Origin: Acaryochloris sp. CCMEE 5410
GTDB lineage: Bacteria; Cyanobacteriota; Cyanobacteriia; Thermosynechococcales; Thermosynechococcaceae
Direction of reading: 5' to 3'
DNA: 64,000 nt
NCBI RefSeq assembly: GCF_000238775.2
Contig: NZ_AFEJ02000001.1
Location: 496,001 to 560,000, forward strand
The position numbers were made by a program, and so were the translations under genes. This document shows, one piece after another, positions 25,982-34,662 of the stretch (positions are counted from its first letter, which is position 1; each line of letters opens with the position of its first letter). A model generated the notes under the pieces. It saw nothing but the letters and a program-made list of their open reading frames with translations. It made no database searches and had not been told where the DNA came from.

Positions 25982-27034
25982 TTGAATTCCGTGTCGGACA
26001 CCCTTGTTGATCCTGTTCAATCTGCTAAAGCTGCGGGTCTACGGTATACCAACGATAACCAACCTGGCATTAGACGTCAGCGAGTTGGTAAAGGGTTTAG
26101 CTATTTCGATGTAGAGGGAAGCCGCATACCATCGTCGCCAGAGCGCGATCGCATCAAAGCTCTGGCAATTCCCCCAGCATGGACTGACGTATGGATTTGC
26201 CCATACCCCCAAGGTCATCTGCAGGCGACAGGACGGGATGCGAAAGGACGGAAGCAATACCGCTACCATCCGGAATGGCGGCGGCTGCGTAACCAAGTTA
26301 AATTTGATCGGCTGTTACCTTTTGGCCATGCGTTACCGACTTTAAGGCAACAAACTGCCGCCCATTTGCAGTTATCAGGCATGCCACGGGAAAAAGTGCT
26401 GGCAACCGTTGTCCAATTATTAGAAAAAACGCTTATTCGAGTGGGCAATGATGAATATGCCCGCCGCAATCAGTCTTTTGGGCTGACAACGCTGCGGGAT
26501 CGCCATGTTGACGTGGACCATTCCCAAATCACTTTTGAGTTTCGGGGTAAAAGCGGCGTTGAACATGCTATTTCCATAGAAGATCAGCGATTAGCCAATA
26601 TCATTCGGAAATGCCAGGATATTCCAGGGTACGAGTTATTCCAATATATTGACGCAGATCAACAGCGACAGACCATTGACTCAGGGGATGTCAATGACTA
26701 CCTCCAATGGATGACAGGGGCCGATTTTACAGCCAAGGATTTTCGGACCTGGAAAGGCACCGTCTTGGCAGCCAGCAACCTCATTGAGGTTCACGACTTT
26801 ACCAGTCAAAAGCAAGCTGAACAATATGTGAGAGAGATGATCAAGGCTGTGGCTCAGCAACTTGGCAATCGTCCTGCCACCTGCCGAAAGTATTACATCC
26901 ACCCTGGCATTATTGACACCTATATCGAAGAAAAACTGGCGACATTGATGCAACAGAAGTTATCTGACTTATCTCACCTTTCAGCAGCAGAGAAAGGTGT
27001 TTTGTCTGTACTTCAGCACATTGCATCGGTTTAA
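25982..27034 (+). CDS. DNA topoisomerase IB (poxvirus/bacterial type)
   Basis: A 350-residue bacterial type IB topoisomerase. The catalytic set is visible: Arg in FGLTTLRDRHV, Lys in FRGKSG, the second Arg in AKDFRTWKGT and the nucleophilic Tyr in CRKYYIHP near the C-terminus, with the N-terminal beta-rich clamp domain (IPPAWTDVWICPYPQGHLQA). Such enzymes relax supercoils through a 3'-phosphotyrosine; in bacteria they are sporadic, dispensable and often sit beside stress genes. The start is TTG at 25982 or GTG at 25991; neither has a strong ribosome site. It ends before a convergent secreted-protein gene, with a hairpin between them. Confidence 0.93.
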   Translation: MNSVSDTLVDPVQSAKAAGLRYTNDNQPGIRRQRVGKGFSYFDVEGSRIPSSPERDRIKALAIPPAWTDVWICPYPQGHLQATGRDAKGRKQYRYHPEWRRLRNQVKFDRLLPFGHALPTLRQQTAAHLQLSGMPREKVLATVVQLLEKTLIRVGNDEYARRNQSFGLTTLRDRHVDVDHSQITFEFRGKSGVEHAISIEDQRLANIIRKCQDIPGYELFQYIDADQQRQTIDSGDVNDYLQWMTGADFTAKDFRTWKGTVLAASNLIEVHDFTSQKQAEQYVREMIKAVAQQLGNRPATCRKYYIHPGIIDTYIEEKLATLMQQKLSDLSHLSAAEKGVLSVLQHIASV

Positions 27035-27078
27035 AAGGCCATTGCTTGCATTGATCTCAAAGGATGTTTGGAAGGAAA

Positions 27079-27111
27079 CAGCGGTGCAGGTCTCAAACCA
27101 TTGCACCGCTG
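27079..27111. terminator. 10-bp perfect hairpin between convergent genes
   Basis: CAGCGGTGCA (27079-27088) pairs with TGCACCGCTG (27102-27111) around a 13-nt loop. It lies between the stops of topoisomerase IB (27034) and the minus-strand secreted protein (27150). No long T-tract on either side, so it may be a bidirectional terminator of modest strength. Confidence 0.5.
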
Positions 27112-27149
27112 CGGTAGTGTCCTATGGAGTTAATAAACTCAGTTCACAT

Positions 27150-27635
27150 TTATTTTCGACTGAGCTCTTCCTTAGCCTGCTGTTTGGCTTTAATGGTAGA
27201 GCGGTCAGAAAGGTTGCGAGTATCGCCGACAGTTCTTTGAACGTTGTTGACTGCGGCAGCGCTCATGTTTTTTGACTCTTCTTCATCAAGTTGGGTTGAT
27301 CTTTTGTTAGTTGCCCCAGAAGAGCGTTGATTGCTTGCTCCTCCTCCATAGGAACCTTTAGCATTGTCTTGCGTATCTTTAAGACTTAGCAGCCTAGCTT
27401 CTTCTTCAAAACCAAATTCGATGCCGTCGGGATTGTTTTGGGAATCTAAGGCCCGATTCTGTTTGGACTCCATCCGATCCTGGGTCTGGACAGCAGCGAG
27501 GGTTGTCTGGGGAGCTGCGATCGCATTATCCATTAATGGTATTCCCAGAGACGCTAACGTGAACATTGCCACTACCAACACTTTTGTCACAAGACGAGGT
27601 AGGACAAACTTTATGCCACGGTTATCTATTTTCAT
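27150..27635 (-). CDS. secreted low-complexity protein
   Basis: A 161-residue protein with a signal peptide (basic start, hydrophobic core VTKVLVVAMFTLASLGIPL, Ala-rich cleavage region ending AIAAPQ near residue 41). The mature region is polar and disordered-looking, rich in Asn, Gln, Ser, Lys and Glu (SKQNRALDSQNNPDG; GASNQRSSGATNKRS). No family recognised. The ATG at 27635 is preferred to the TTG at 27647. A similarly built secreted protein is at 40532-40993, though sequence similarity is slight. Possible periplasmic stress or desiccation role is speculative. Confidence 0.6.
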   Translation of the reverse strand: MKIDNRGIKFVLPRLVTKVLVVAMFTLASLGIPLMDNAIAAPQTTLAAVQTQDRMESKQNRALDSQNNPDGIEFGFEEEARLLSLKDTQDNAKGSYGGGASNQRSSGATNKRSTQLDEEESKNMSAAAVNNVQRTVGDTRNLSDRSTIKAKQQAKEELSRK

Positions 27636-28058
27636 TATGTTCACCAAAATAATTTGAGACTTGCATTAACAATTCATCTCAATCATTGGTAGAAACTAGC
27701 AACTAAAGTACGTCACTGAACCTTGAGATAAATTGTTAAATTGCACTTTCTAGTACATACCTTAAATTCTTGTGCAATCTAATCTTCCTACTGGAATAAC
27801 TCTATTTTTATCGATGTAGCTGTAATCCAACTTTTGGTGGATGTAAAAGCTAGGAATTTCAACATGTCTAGTGCTCTAACTTGAATTCTAGATATTCCAG
27901 CGTCCTGATTGATTTATATGCCGTTTAAGTTAAGTCTCGCGGTTTAAGATTGCCGCTAATGTAGTCTGAATAAATTGACAAGAAAATCTGAAAGCGTCCT
28001 GATTCTTTACGCTTCACCACTGCTTGAGAAATAACGTTTGACAACGCTATCGATCGAT
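27636..28058. other. AT-rich intergenic region
   Basis: About 420 bp, A/T-rich, between the promoter side of the secreted-protein gene and the 3' end of the phosphatase gene. No coding frame, repeat or known RNA recognised. Confidence 0.35.
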
Positions 28059-29594
28059 TCAAGTAGCAACCTGGATGCTAACATCAAGTTCTAGCGCTCT
28101 AGCTAATACACCACAATCCTCCTGAGCAGCCCAAAGTTCTAACTCCAAGCTGCCAGTTCCGGAGATCATAATTTCGAGAGTTTGGTCAAAAACCTGGCAT
28201 GATAACGTTTCTACCAGTTGATTCTTAGTTCGATCGAGACCAACGGCAACTCTGAGCAAACCCGCTAAAATCCAGATGACTTGCTGATCAGCTTCAGAAA
28301 GTCGCTTGAATTTCTTATGTTTGGTTTGGGGATAAGCTTTGCGATGATAGCGAATGACATGACCAATTAACAGTATTTCTTCGTCGGTAAATCCGCGAGG
28401 ATCAGCATGTCCCAGAATATAGCGTGAGTTTTTGTGATAGCCCCGGAAGGATAGATATTGACCAATATCATGGAGTAGAGCGGCGTATTCCAATACGTCT
28501 CGTTCTAAGTCACCGTAGTGATGGAGCTGCTGAGTCTGTTCAAATAACGTCAGGGCCAGATGTGCAATATGGCAATTACTGTCCCAATTGGCGTCATATT
28601 TGTGGACCAGTTGAGCTGCATTTCGATGCCGAAGATCAACCTGAATCGGGAAATCAGCCACATCTTGGGACCGTTGTTCCAGGTAATCTAATATCATTCC
28701 TTCTCTCAGTGATGCATCACTGAGAGTGAGTTCTTTGACCTCAGCCATCTGCAGTAATTGCACTAGCAAAATCCCGCCAAGATGAATCGCATCAGTGCGC
28801 TTGTCGCTAATGCCGCTGATTTCTGCCCGTTTGCCTGGCTTAAGATCGACTAAACGATCAGTTAAGACTTGTAGATCCTTAACCTGGACCACTTCTGCAT
28901 TCACCGATCGCAGTGACTGTTGATGCTTAAGAGTGTATGCCGCTTCCCCCAGGGTGCGAATGGTGCCTGAAGTGCCAATGACTTGGCTGAAACCAATCTG
29001 CTTAGCCCGTTGCAGGGGTTGTTTGGCGAGGAAGCGAATATGAGCCTCTAGAACCCCTCGGGCTTCCTCCCCGATGGAGCCTTGATCTTCGAACATATCG
29101 AGTAATCGCTGCACGCCTAACTTCATGCTGGTGCCAAACAAGATTGCTTCACGATGACCAACCACAGCTTCAGTGCTACCCCCGCCAATATCGAAAACAA
29201 GGGCATTCCGGTCTTCTAATGCGATCGCATTTCGTACAGCCAGAAAAATCAGACGGGCTTCCTCTTTCCCCGAAATCATTCGAGGTGTGATCCTGGTTCG
29301 GCGGACAACTTCATTAAGAAAGGCTTCTCCATTTTGGGCTTCTCGAATAGCACTGGTGGCAGCGGTGATAATATCATCCACTCCGAGCTTGTCCGCCAAT
29401 TGGACACAACGATGAATGGTTTCTAGGCCCGTATTAAAGGCGCGATCACTCAAGCGATTGCTAGAAAATACCCCGGCCCCCAATTTAACCATCTCTTTCT
29501 CGCGATCAATAATTTCAAAGGTACGCCTTTGCAACACTTTGACCACAATCATATGGATAGAGTTGGTGCCAATATCAATCGCAGCGAGTTTCAT
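28059..29594 (-). CDS. ppx: Ppx/GppA exopolyphosphatase with C-terminal HD-like domain
   Basis: A 511-residue member of the Ppx/GppA family. The N-terminal actin-like ATPase fold has phosphate-1 (AAIDIGTNSIHMIVV) and phosphate-2 (LVFDIGGGSTEAVVG), with the linking ISGKEEARLIFLA; the C-terminal region (about 320-500) contains an HD-type motif (AALLHDIGQYLSF, GHVIRYHRK). Such enzymes hydrolyse polyphosphate from the end and/or pppGpp to ppGpp, linking phosphate reserves and the stringent response. Length is that of full-length enzymes. AGAG precedes the ATG. It is monocistronic here, divergent from a small membrane gene. Confidence 0.92.
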   Translation of the reverse strand: MKLAAIDIGTNSIHMIVVKVLQRRTFEIIDREKEMVKLGAGVFSSNRLSDRAFNTGLETIHRCVQLADKLGVDDIITAATSAIREAQNGEAFLNEVVRRTRITPRMISGKEEARLIFLAVRNAIALEDRNALVFDIGGGSTEAVVGHREAILFGTSMKLGVQRLLDMFEDQGSIGEEARGVLEAHIRFLAKQPLQRAKQIGFSQVIGTSGTIRTLGEAAYTLKHQQSLRSVNAEVVQVKDLQVLTDRLVDLKPGKRAEISGISDKRTDAIHLGGILLVQLLQMAEVKELTLSDASLREGMILDYLEQRSQDVADFPIQVDLRHRNAAQLVHKYDANWDSNCHIAHLALTLFEQTQQLHHYGDLERDVLEYAALLHDIGQYLSFRGYHKNSRYILGHADPRGFTDEEILLIGHVIRYHRKAYPQTKHKKFKRLSEADQQVIWILAGLLRVAVGLDRTKNQLVETLSCQVFDQTLEIMISGTGSLELELWAAQEDCGVLARALELDVSIQVAT

Positions 29595-29837
29595 ATTGCT
29601 CTCTTATTGAGTCAATCTTTCATATCTGTGAATAGTAGTAGCCACTTTGAGAATATCAGGATGTTGGGGTACAGACCGACGTGCCCACTCAGGTCAACGT
29701 AAAATACATCTACTCTCTTTTAGATAAAAGAAATATATCTTTGTCCAAAGTCGCCATTTTGAGGAATGGATTTGCAGATTCCAAGAATCTCGATTCAATC
29801 AGCCTCAGTCATCCTACTCACAAATGGACAAAGGCAT

Positions 29838-30008
29838 ATGCCTATTACAACACCATTGAGCTTTATTGTTGGCTATGGTTTCACCCTATATGCAATAAAT
29901 GAAAATTTTAGCTGGGCTGATTATTTGGTAAACCCTATACTGGGAGAACTGTCAATCGCTATTTCAAGTTTGATGATTATTATTTTGATTGGGTATTTAA
30001 TTGACTAG
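29838..30008 (+). CDS. possible small membrane protein, 56 aa
   Basis: A short frame starting at ATG 29838 (MPITTPLSFIVGYGFTLYAI) preceded by AAAGG about 4 nt upstream, with two hydrophobic segments, the second being LSIAISSLMIIILIGYLI. The longer upstream extension to 29766 looks non-coding. The hydrophobic pattern and ribosome site argue for a real gene; nothing else does. It ends 60 bp before the IS4-type element. No family recognised. Confidence 0.4.
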   Translation: MPITTPLSFIVGYGFTLYAINENFSWADYLVNPILGELSIAISSLMIIILIGYLID

Positions 30009-30061
30009 CTTGTCGGTAATCAGGCGTTCAGATTCTGCAGAAGGCATCTCAAAGATGAGAA

Positions 30062-30086
30062 GTGTTTGATCTGACTGCCTGACAGA
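30062..30086. repeat. left target duplication and inverted repeat of IS4-type element
   Basis: GTGTTTGAT (30062-30070) is repeated exactly at 31383-31391 and is the 9-bp target duplication; it is followed directly by the 16-bp terminal repeat CTGACTGCCTGACAGA (30071-30086), the exact reverse complement of 31367-31382. Confidence 0.93.
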
Positions 30087-31382
30087 TCTTTGTATTCCAT
30101 AGCTCATAAAGCTTTGCACTGTAGAGAGCGGATACGAGAGAACCAGATTTTGTTGTAGTGTTTCTTTTGAGCTTTTTTAGAGGCAAAACACGGTTGCGGA
30201 TCCTTGGTGAATAAGGGGACTGGCATCAACAACTCCCGTCCTTTATGGACCACCCCCTTGAGCCACCGCAATCCAATCTTGAGATAGCTAATGCCTCTGT
30301 GCCAATGGGGATCAACCTGTTGGCGTAGCCCTTTAATATGAACAGCCATCCCCTGAGCCGTGCTGTATAGCAGTGCCACAGCAGCAATCAGGTACAGCCT
30401 CTCCAGAGCATCAGCACAGCGAATTTTCGACTCTTCAAGCTCAAACACACCAGATTTACTATCGAGGAATAATTCTTCCACCCGAAACCTCAAGGCGTAT
30501 TGCCACAAGGTTTGTAACGAGGGTGATTCATCTGTAATCACTGCCCATGGTTCTTTTACGCCTCGGATATTCGCCAGTACCAAATTGCACCGATAGAGGC
30601 CATCATCCCAAAGCCCGACATTACGGTAGAGGAGAGCTTCTCCTTTGGATGGCCATAACCTACGGACTTCTCTTGGACATTGACGGGGGCCATGGAGAAG
30701 GACATCACATGGGATACGCAGACAGTAATGCCAACGGCTCTGCTGTAACCAGCTCATCAGTTGATGGTTCGCGAACCCACGATCTGCTAACAACATGACA
30801 TCTGGATGCTGCCGTAATAACCAACGGGCCTGACGCAATAGCGGTTGATATTCCTCAAAAGCAACCGCCGCACTCTTGTGCTCTAATACTTTCCATAACA
30901 ACGGTACTGCTCTGCCACAGCAGACAACGGATACATGAATCATGCAGTATTCATTCCATAAAACCGTGGTATCCATCGCTAGGTAAAGGCGATGGGTTCG
31001 CCAGTTCTTAAGCGCTAGAAGGACCAAAGGGACATACAGTTTGTGGACATCAATGAGCGGATTGCACAGAAAGCGTTGCCAGCGACGCTCGACACTTTGG
31101 GCTTTTTTTGCTCGGCAGGGGACATAGGATTCCCAAGCAGATAAGCATAATCGTTCACTGCAGATTAAGGCGCTCACCATCCATCCCAGGGTCATGAGAT
31201 GACGCAAATCTCGATAATGGCTGTGTTGACGTAAAAAGGAGAACAGTTGACGATAAATTTGGGTGGAGCCTGACATTTGAGTAACGCTGATTTGTGCTTA
31301 AATCTAGCTTCACATGTCGCTCCACTCTTTTCTCAAAGACTATGAAAATAAAGGCTTTGAGATACTTCTGTCAGGCAGTCAG
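30071..31382 (-). mobile_element. IS4-family insertion sequence, apparently intact
   Basis: A 1312-bp element with 16-bp perfect inverted repeats, a perfect 9-bp target duplication and one uninterrupted transposase gene on the minus strand. All parts needed for transposition appear present, so it is probably recent and possibly active. It inserted about 60 bp upstream of the minimal mscS gene, between that gene and a small membrane ORF, and may have displaced or supplied regulatory sequence. Exact IS name cannot be given without a database. Confidence 0.92.
30104..31276 (-). CDS. IS4-family DDE transposase
   Basis: A 390-residue transposase. The DDE residues can be placed: first Asp in LYLAMDTTVLWN, second Asp in VMLLADRGFANHQL, and Glu in the IS4 signature Y-R-E-K region, LRFRVEELFLDSKSG, where the Arg-3-Glu-6-Lys spacing holds. 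The N-terminal 80 residues are Arg/Trp-rich and would bind the ends. The C-terminus is basic. The frame is uninterrupted, consistent with an active enzyme. It fills nearly the entire element, leaving 33 bp before one end and 106 bp before the other. Confidence 0.92.
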   Translation of the reverse strand: MSGSTQIYRQLFSFLRQHSHYRDLRHLMTLGWMVSALICSERLCLSAWESYVPCRAKKAQSVERRWQRFLCNPLIDVHKLYVPLVLLALKNWRTHRLYLAMDTTVLWNEYCMIHVSVVCCGRAVPLLWKVLEHKSAAVAFEEYQPLLRQARWLLRQHPDVMLLADRGFANHQLMSWLQQSRWHYCLRIPCDVLLHGPRQCPREVRRLWPSKGEALLYRNVGLWDDGLYRCNLVLANIRGVKEPWAVITDESPSLQTLWQYALRFRVEELFLDSKSGVFELEESKIRCADALERLYLIAAVALLYSTAQGMAVHIKGLRQQVDPHWHRGISYLKIGLRWLKGVVHKGRELLMPVPLFTKDPQPCFASKKAQKKHYNKIWFSRIRSLQCKAL

Positions 31383-31391
31383 GTGTTTGAT
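31367..31391. repeat. right inverted repeat and target duplication of IS4-type element
   Basis: TCTGTCAGGCAGTCAG (31367-31382) mirrors the left end; GTGTTTGAT (31383-31391) is the second copy of the 9-bp target duplication. Confidence 0.93.
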
Positions 31392-31442
31392 TGTTGCTTG
31401 AGGATCAAAATCGATGTTGAACGATATCGATAGGGGAGAGGA

Positions 31443-31949
31443 ATGATGAATAACAGTATTTCATCCCTTATTCAAAGTCTTATTCATTTTGTCCCAAAGG
31501 CAGTCTCTAGCCTGCTTATCTTATTGGGGTTTTGGCTGATCAGTCTAGTCATCCAAAAGATTATCCGTCGTCTAGGAAAGCGAAGCCATCTTGATCAAGA
31601 CATTGTGAATCTGATTCGTCAGGTTGCCACGGCGGTCATCATCATATTTGGTATTACCGTTGCACTCGGTACGATGGGAGTCGATGTATCGGCAATTGTC
31701 GCAGGTCTTGGCTTGACAGGCTTTGCCCTGGGCTTTGCGCTCAAAGATGTTCTCTCTAACTTGTTATCCGGCATTTTGGTTTTAACGTACCGCCCTTTTG
31801 TTCGTGGGGATTGGATATCAGTATCTGGCTTAGAAGGAACAGTTCACGAGATCGATTTGCGTTACACGACCTTAGAAACACCAGACGAAAGGATTTTGAT
31901 CCCAAACTCAACACTTTTCACAAATCCAATTACTGTGAAGAAAGCATGA
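31443..31949 (+). CDS. minimal MscS-type mechanosensitive channel
   Basis: A 168-residue MscS-family protein. It has two transmembrane segments, the pore-lining third helix with its Gly/Ala pattern (AGLGLTGFALGFALKDVLSNLLSG) and the start of the beta domain (GDWISVSGLEGTVHEIDLRY, then ILIPNSTLFTNPI), but stops just where the C-terminal alpha/beta domain of MscS should begin. Compare the full-length paralogue at 44878-45846. Short MscS forms exist in bacteria, so this may be natural rather than truncated. Ribosome site GGGGAGAGGA directly precedes ATG ATG. The IS4-type element is 60 bp upstream. Expected role: pressure release at hypo-osmotic shock. Confidence 0.85.
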   Translation: MMNNSISSLIQSLIHFVPKAVSSLLILLGFWLISLVIQKIIRRLGKRSHLDQDIVNLIRQVATAVIIIFGITVALGTMGVDVSAIVAGLGLTGFALGFALKDVLSNLLSGILVLTYRPFVRGDWISVSGLEGTVHEIDLRYTTLETPDERILIPNSTLFTNPITVKKA

Positions 31950-32107
31950 CCATTTACTTTGAGTCAAACTTATTTCTTATAGTTTTTATTTTGCGGCTTT
32001 GGATGATCTTTTACTTATCCATAACTGGTGAATCAAAGTGTCGAAGAGTCTTATTGAGTAAAGTCGTGACTATGGCATGTTGCTCTATATGTCAGCTCAA
32101 TCCATAA

Positions 32108-32141
32108 AAAAGGCCCCCAACTTATAAGTTGGGGGCCTTTT
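32108..32141. terminator. perfect 34-bp palindrome, bidirectional terminator
   Basis: The sequence from AAAAGGCCCCCAACTT to its mirror image is fully self-complementary (17 bp each side), G/C-rich in the arms and bordered by A6 on one side and T4 on the other. It is a textbook intrinsic terminator and can act in both directions: for transcripts from the minimal mscS side and for the minus-strand hsp20 remnant. Confidence 0.9.
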
Positions 32142-32190
32142 GCTAGTCACAGAAATCTATCTAACAAATTTCTGATCTTGATAATCCAGT

Positions 32191-32495
32191 TTAACTGTAA
32201 CTAAACTCGGATACGTATCGATTGTTGTTTTCTTGAGGATCTTCGTAACGCCGCTCCCCTCGAATGACAACAACATCGCGAGTTGAGCTAATGTCCAAAT
32301 CTTCCCGGTCGATGCCAGGAACTTCAACTTTTAGCATGAATTTATCACTGTGGTCTGACAATTCATCTAAAGGTTGAAAATGTGAGCTTGGCGATGGATT
32401 TAAGTCTGACAGTTCCCAAATAACCTATCGATTTGACGACGCATTCTTTCTATTTCTGAGAGCACTTGCCAATGAACAATTGCTATATATTGCAA
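32191..32495 (-). pseudogene. hsp20 (small heat-shock protein) remnant
   Basis: Reading leftward, the frame gives HWQVLSEIERMRRQIDRLFG, the usual N-terminus of cyanobacterial Hsp20, then shifts one base near 32415 and continues ELSDLNPSPSSHFQPLDELS, followed by the alpha-crystallin start KFMLKVEVPGIDREDLDIS and VVVIRGERRYEDPQENN. It ends with SEFSYS and a TAA at 32191-32193, where a normal protein would go on for about 50 residues through the conserved LPVEV and I-x-I/V region. No ATG is present at the expected start; TTG at 32495 is the nearest candidate. A one-base frame change plus loss of the C-terminal half makes a functional chaperone impossible. Confidence 0.82.
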
Positions 32496-32881
32496 TTTCT
32501 CAATTTACAAATTTATTACATTCTTATACCAGCAAATTCAGTACAAGAAATCAAGATTTTTTTGAAATTTATCACTTTTTTAATAGGTCAAAAGCATGAG
32601 TTTCATGGAGATGCGAACTAAATGCAATCGCCTATATTTAAAGAGATATTGCACAGAAGCTATTTAACAAAACTAACGTTGTTTTTTATCCAAAAGAATT
32701 GGTGAGTCATATAACAACACCTAGAAAAAATAAGATTAACTTTAGCCAAGAAGATTGACTATTGGGATACCTCACTCAAACTAAATGAAATATATCTCTT
32801 AGATCTATGAGACAGAAAATCTTTATGACTTGAACTATAAGAACAATCAATTTTTTCATCTTAATTCAATTTGGCTGCATC
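32496..32881. other. AT-rich intergenic region
   Basis: About 385 bp with long A/T runs between the hsp20 remnant (its former promoter side) and the 3' end of the phosphatase gene. No gene, repeat or known regulatory element recognised; the hsp20 control region may be fossilised here. Confidence 0.35.
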
Positions 32882-33523
32882 CTAAGTACCAAGCCGCTGT
32901 TGCAACACCTCAGACATATAGGAACGGTCTCCAAGACACTGTAATAGAGGACCATGTTCGTCAAATTTGACGATGCTGATTGAGCCTGCCAAACAGTCAA
33001 TGCGATCGCGGTAGCGTCCCAAATCAATCCCCAATAGCTGGCAAAGGATGATCCGAATCGTAGTTTTGTGAGATACCACCAGTACAGGTCCTTCTATACA
33101 GGTGTCTTCAATCTCCGCAATTACCGGCATGGCGCGATTGGCTACCTCAACCGCTGTTTCACCTCCGCCGGTTGGAGCATTCCAGGCGGGTTCCGTCATC
33201 CAACGGATGTAGTCTTCTAAATATTGTGATTTTACGTCATCTCTGGCCTGTTCTTCCCAGTCACCGAAACTCATCTCCCTTAAACCTTCTCGAAAGTGCG
33301 GCTTCATCCCTGACTTCTCACAAAGGGGGGTGACTGTGGCGACGGTGCGTTTCATGGGGCTGGTAAAAATAGCCTGCCAGGGTACGTGAGCATAAGCTTG
33401 GGCAAACTCAGAAGCCATGACTTTGCCTTGCTCAGTTAACTCTAAATCTAGTTCACCACAGAAACCACCACTTAAACTGAACGAGGTCTCTCCATGTCGT
33501 AAAAAATAAACTTGTAGCCCCAT
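32882..33523 (-). CDS. histidine phosphatase family protein
   Basis: A 213-residue protein of the phosphoglycerate mutase-like (histidine phosphatase) superfamily. The phosphohistidine motif VYFLRHGETSF is near residue 8, a second conserved region is FTSPMKRTVATVTPL, REMSFGDWEE carries the acid, and the second His is in VVSHKTTIRII. It may act as a phosphoglycerate mutase-like phosphatase, or on sugar phosphates or other small phosphoesters. The ATG at 33523 gives the normal N-terminus; the GTG at 33535 is less likely. Monocistronic. Confidence 0.88.
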   Translation of the reverse strand: MGLQVYFLRHGETSFSLSGGFCGELDLELTEQGKVMASEFAQAYAHVPWQAIFTSPMKRTVATVTPLCEKSGMKPHFREGLREMSFGDWEEQARDDVKSQYLEDYIRWMTEPAWNAPTGGGETAVEVANRAMPVIAEIEDTCIEGPVLVVSHKTTIRIILCQLLGIDLGRYRDRIDCLAGSISIVKFDEHGPLLQCLGDRSYMSEVLQQRLGT

Positions 33524-33622
33524 CTTTAAAATCACTCTCTACAATACATTGAGTTTTCTCAGGCGTAATTGATCAAAAGGGCTACTGATTTATAGCCCAT
33601 TATCAGGCAAGCTGTTGTGAAT

Positions 33623-34660
33623 TTAATTCTCCATAGATTCTTGCAGTTGATTCACCTCTTGCAGGGTAGCGACAGAATCTCGTTGGCTGGAGCGTTGAAT
33701 ATAATTGAGTTTGAGTTCCTCTAGTAAATCTGAGAGGAGATGCTGTAATTCTTGTTGGGTTGCAGATTGACTCAGTTCTTGCCGCAGCACTTGTTTGAAA
33801 GACTGGGCTAACTGTTCAAACAGTTGACGATTGGTGGGATCTTGATAAGAGGTGGTTAAGACTTCATAGGTGGATTGAGCTAATATGTCCGCTAACTGAT
33901 CGGTGAGATCCATGGGCAATACTGAAATCCCTGGGACTTGCTCAATGGTTTTGTAGATATCGGAGCGCTTGATCGTACCTGCAAGACTTTGATGGAGCAG
34001 CATCTCCAGCTCCGGTTGCAGTTGGGGCATGACCTGCCCAAAGGTCAGTTGAATGAGACGATCCGCGATCGCATCCAAGGTATCACTGCCCCCCACATGA
34101 ATGTAGTTATCGCTTTGCAGCAAGAGTCGAGCAGCTTCCCCTTGCTTGACGGCGTCCTGGGTTTGGTTCACCAGTCGCACCAGCATAAACATGGACACCC
34201 GATCCGCCAGATAGGCAATGGGTTCATGGGTAATATGGGTAATGGCCGCTTCAACATTGGCTAAGCCTGAACGATGAATATAGACCGCCGCAGGGATCAT
34301 ACGAAGCCATCGCCAGAAGGGGAACAGCAGTAACAGATTGTACCAGCGGCGCAGCATCGCTTGGGGCCAAGTGAGGGTCGATCGCTGGCGACTCAACAGC
34401 CAAGTTTCGCGCAGGTATTCTAGACCAAAAAATGCAGTGAAATATCGGTCGATAGGCCACAATCCCCCTTGGTATATGGGGTCGTATCGATACACCATTT
34501 TGGGAAACCATTGGACAAGCTGCAATCGCACTGATCCATAGGAGAGGTGAAACAGCACCAATCCCAAATTGACTAAGACCACTACAGTCACAACGAGCCG
34601 CCACCAGCCTGTGAACTGGTGGCGAGATTGCTGTTGATTCGAGGCGTGTGTTATGCCCAT
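33623..34660 (-). CDS. conserved membrane protein, 345 aa
   Basis: One clear hydrophobic segment at about residues 20-41 (WWRLVVTVVVLVNLGLVLFHL) and a second, weaker one near 105-125 (LLLLFPFWRWLRMIPAAVYI); the rest is a long helical, Leu/Gln-rich cytoplasmic region with heptad-like spacing toward the C-terminus. No family name was recognised, although the composition resembles conserved cyanobacterial membrane proteins of unknown function. Its ATG starts two bases after the stop of the HdeD-like gene, so it is translationally coupled to it. The pair implies a joint membrane or acid-stress role. Confidence 0.72.
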   Translation of the reverse strand: MGITHASNQQQSRHQFTGWWRLVVTVVVLVNLGLVLFHLSYGSVRLQLVQWFPKMVYRYDPIYQGGLWPIDRYFTAFFGLEYLRETWLLSRQRSTLTWPQAMLRRWYNLLLLFPFWRWLRMIPAAVYIHRSGLANVEAAITHITHEPIAYLADRVSMFMLVRLVNQTQDAVKQGEAARLLLQSDNYIHVGGSDTLDAIADRLIQLTFGQVMPQLQPELEMLLHQSLAGTIKRSDIYKTIEQVPGISVLPMDLTDQLADILAQSTYEVLTTSYQDPTNRQLFEQLAQSFKQVLRQELSQSATQQELQHLLSDLLEELKLNYIQRSSQRDSVATLQEVNQLQESMEN

Positions 34661-34662
34661 TC

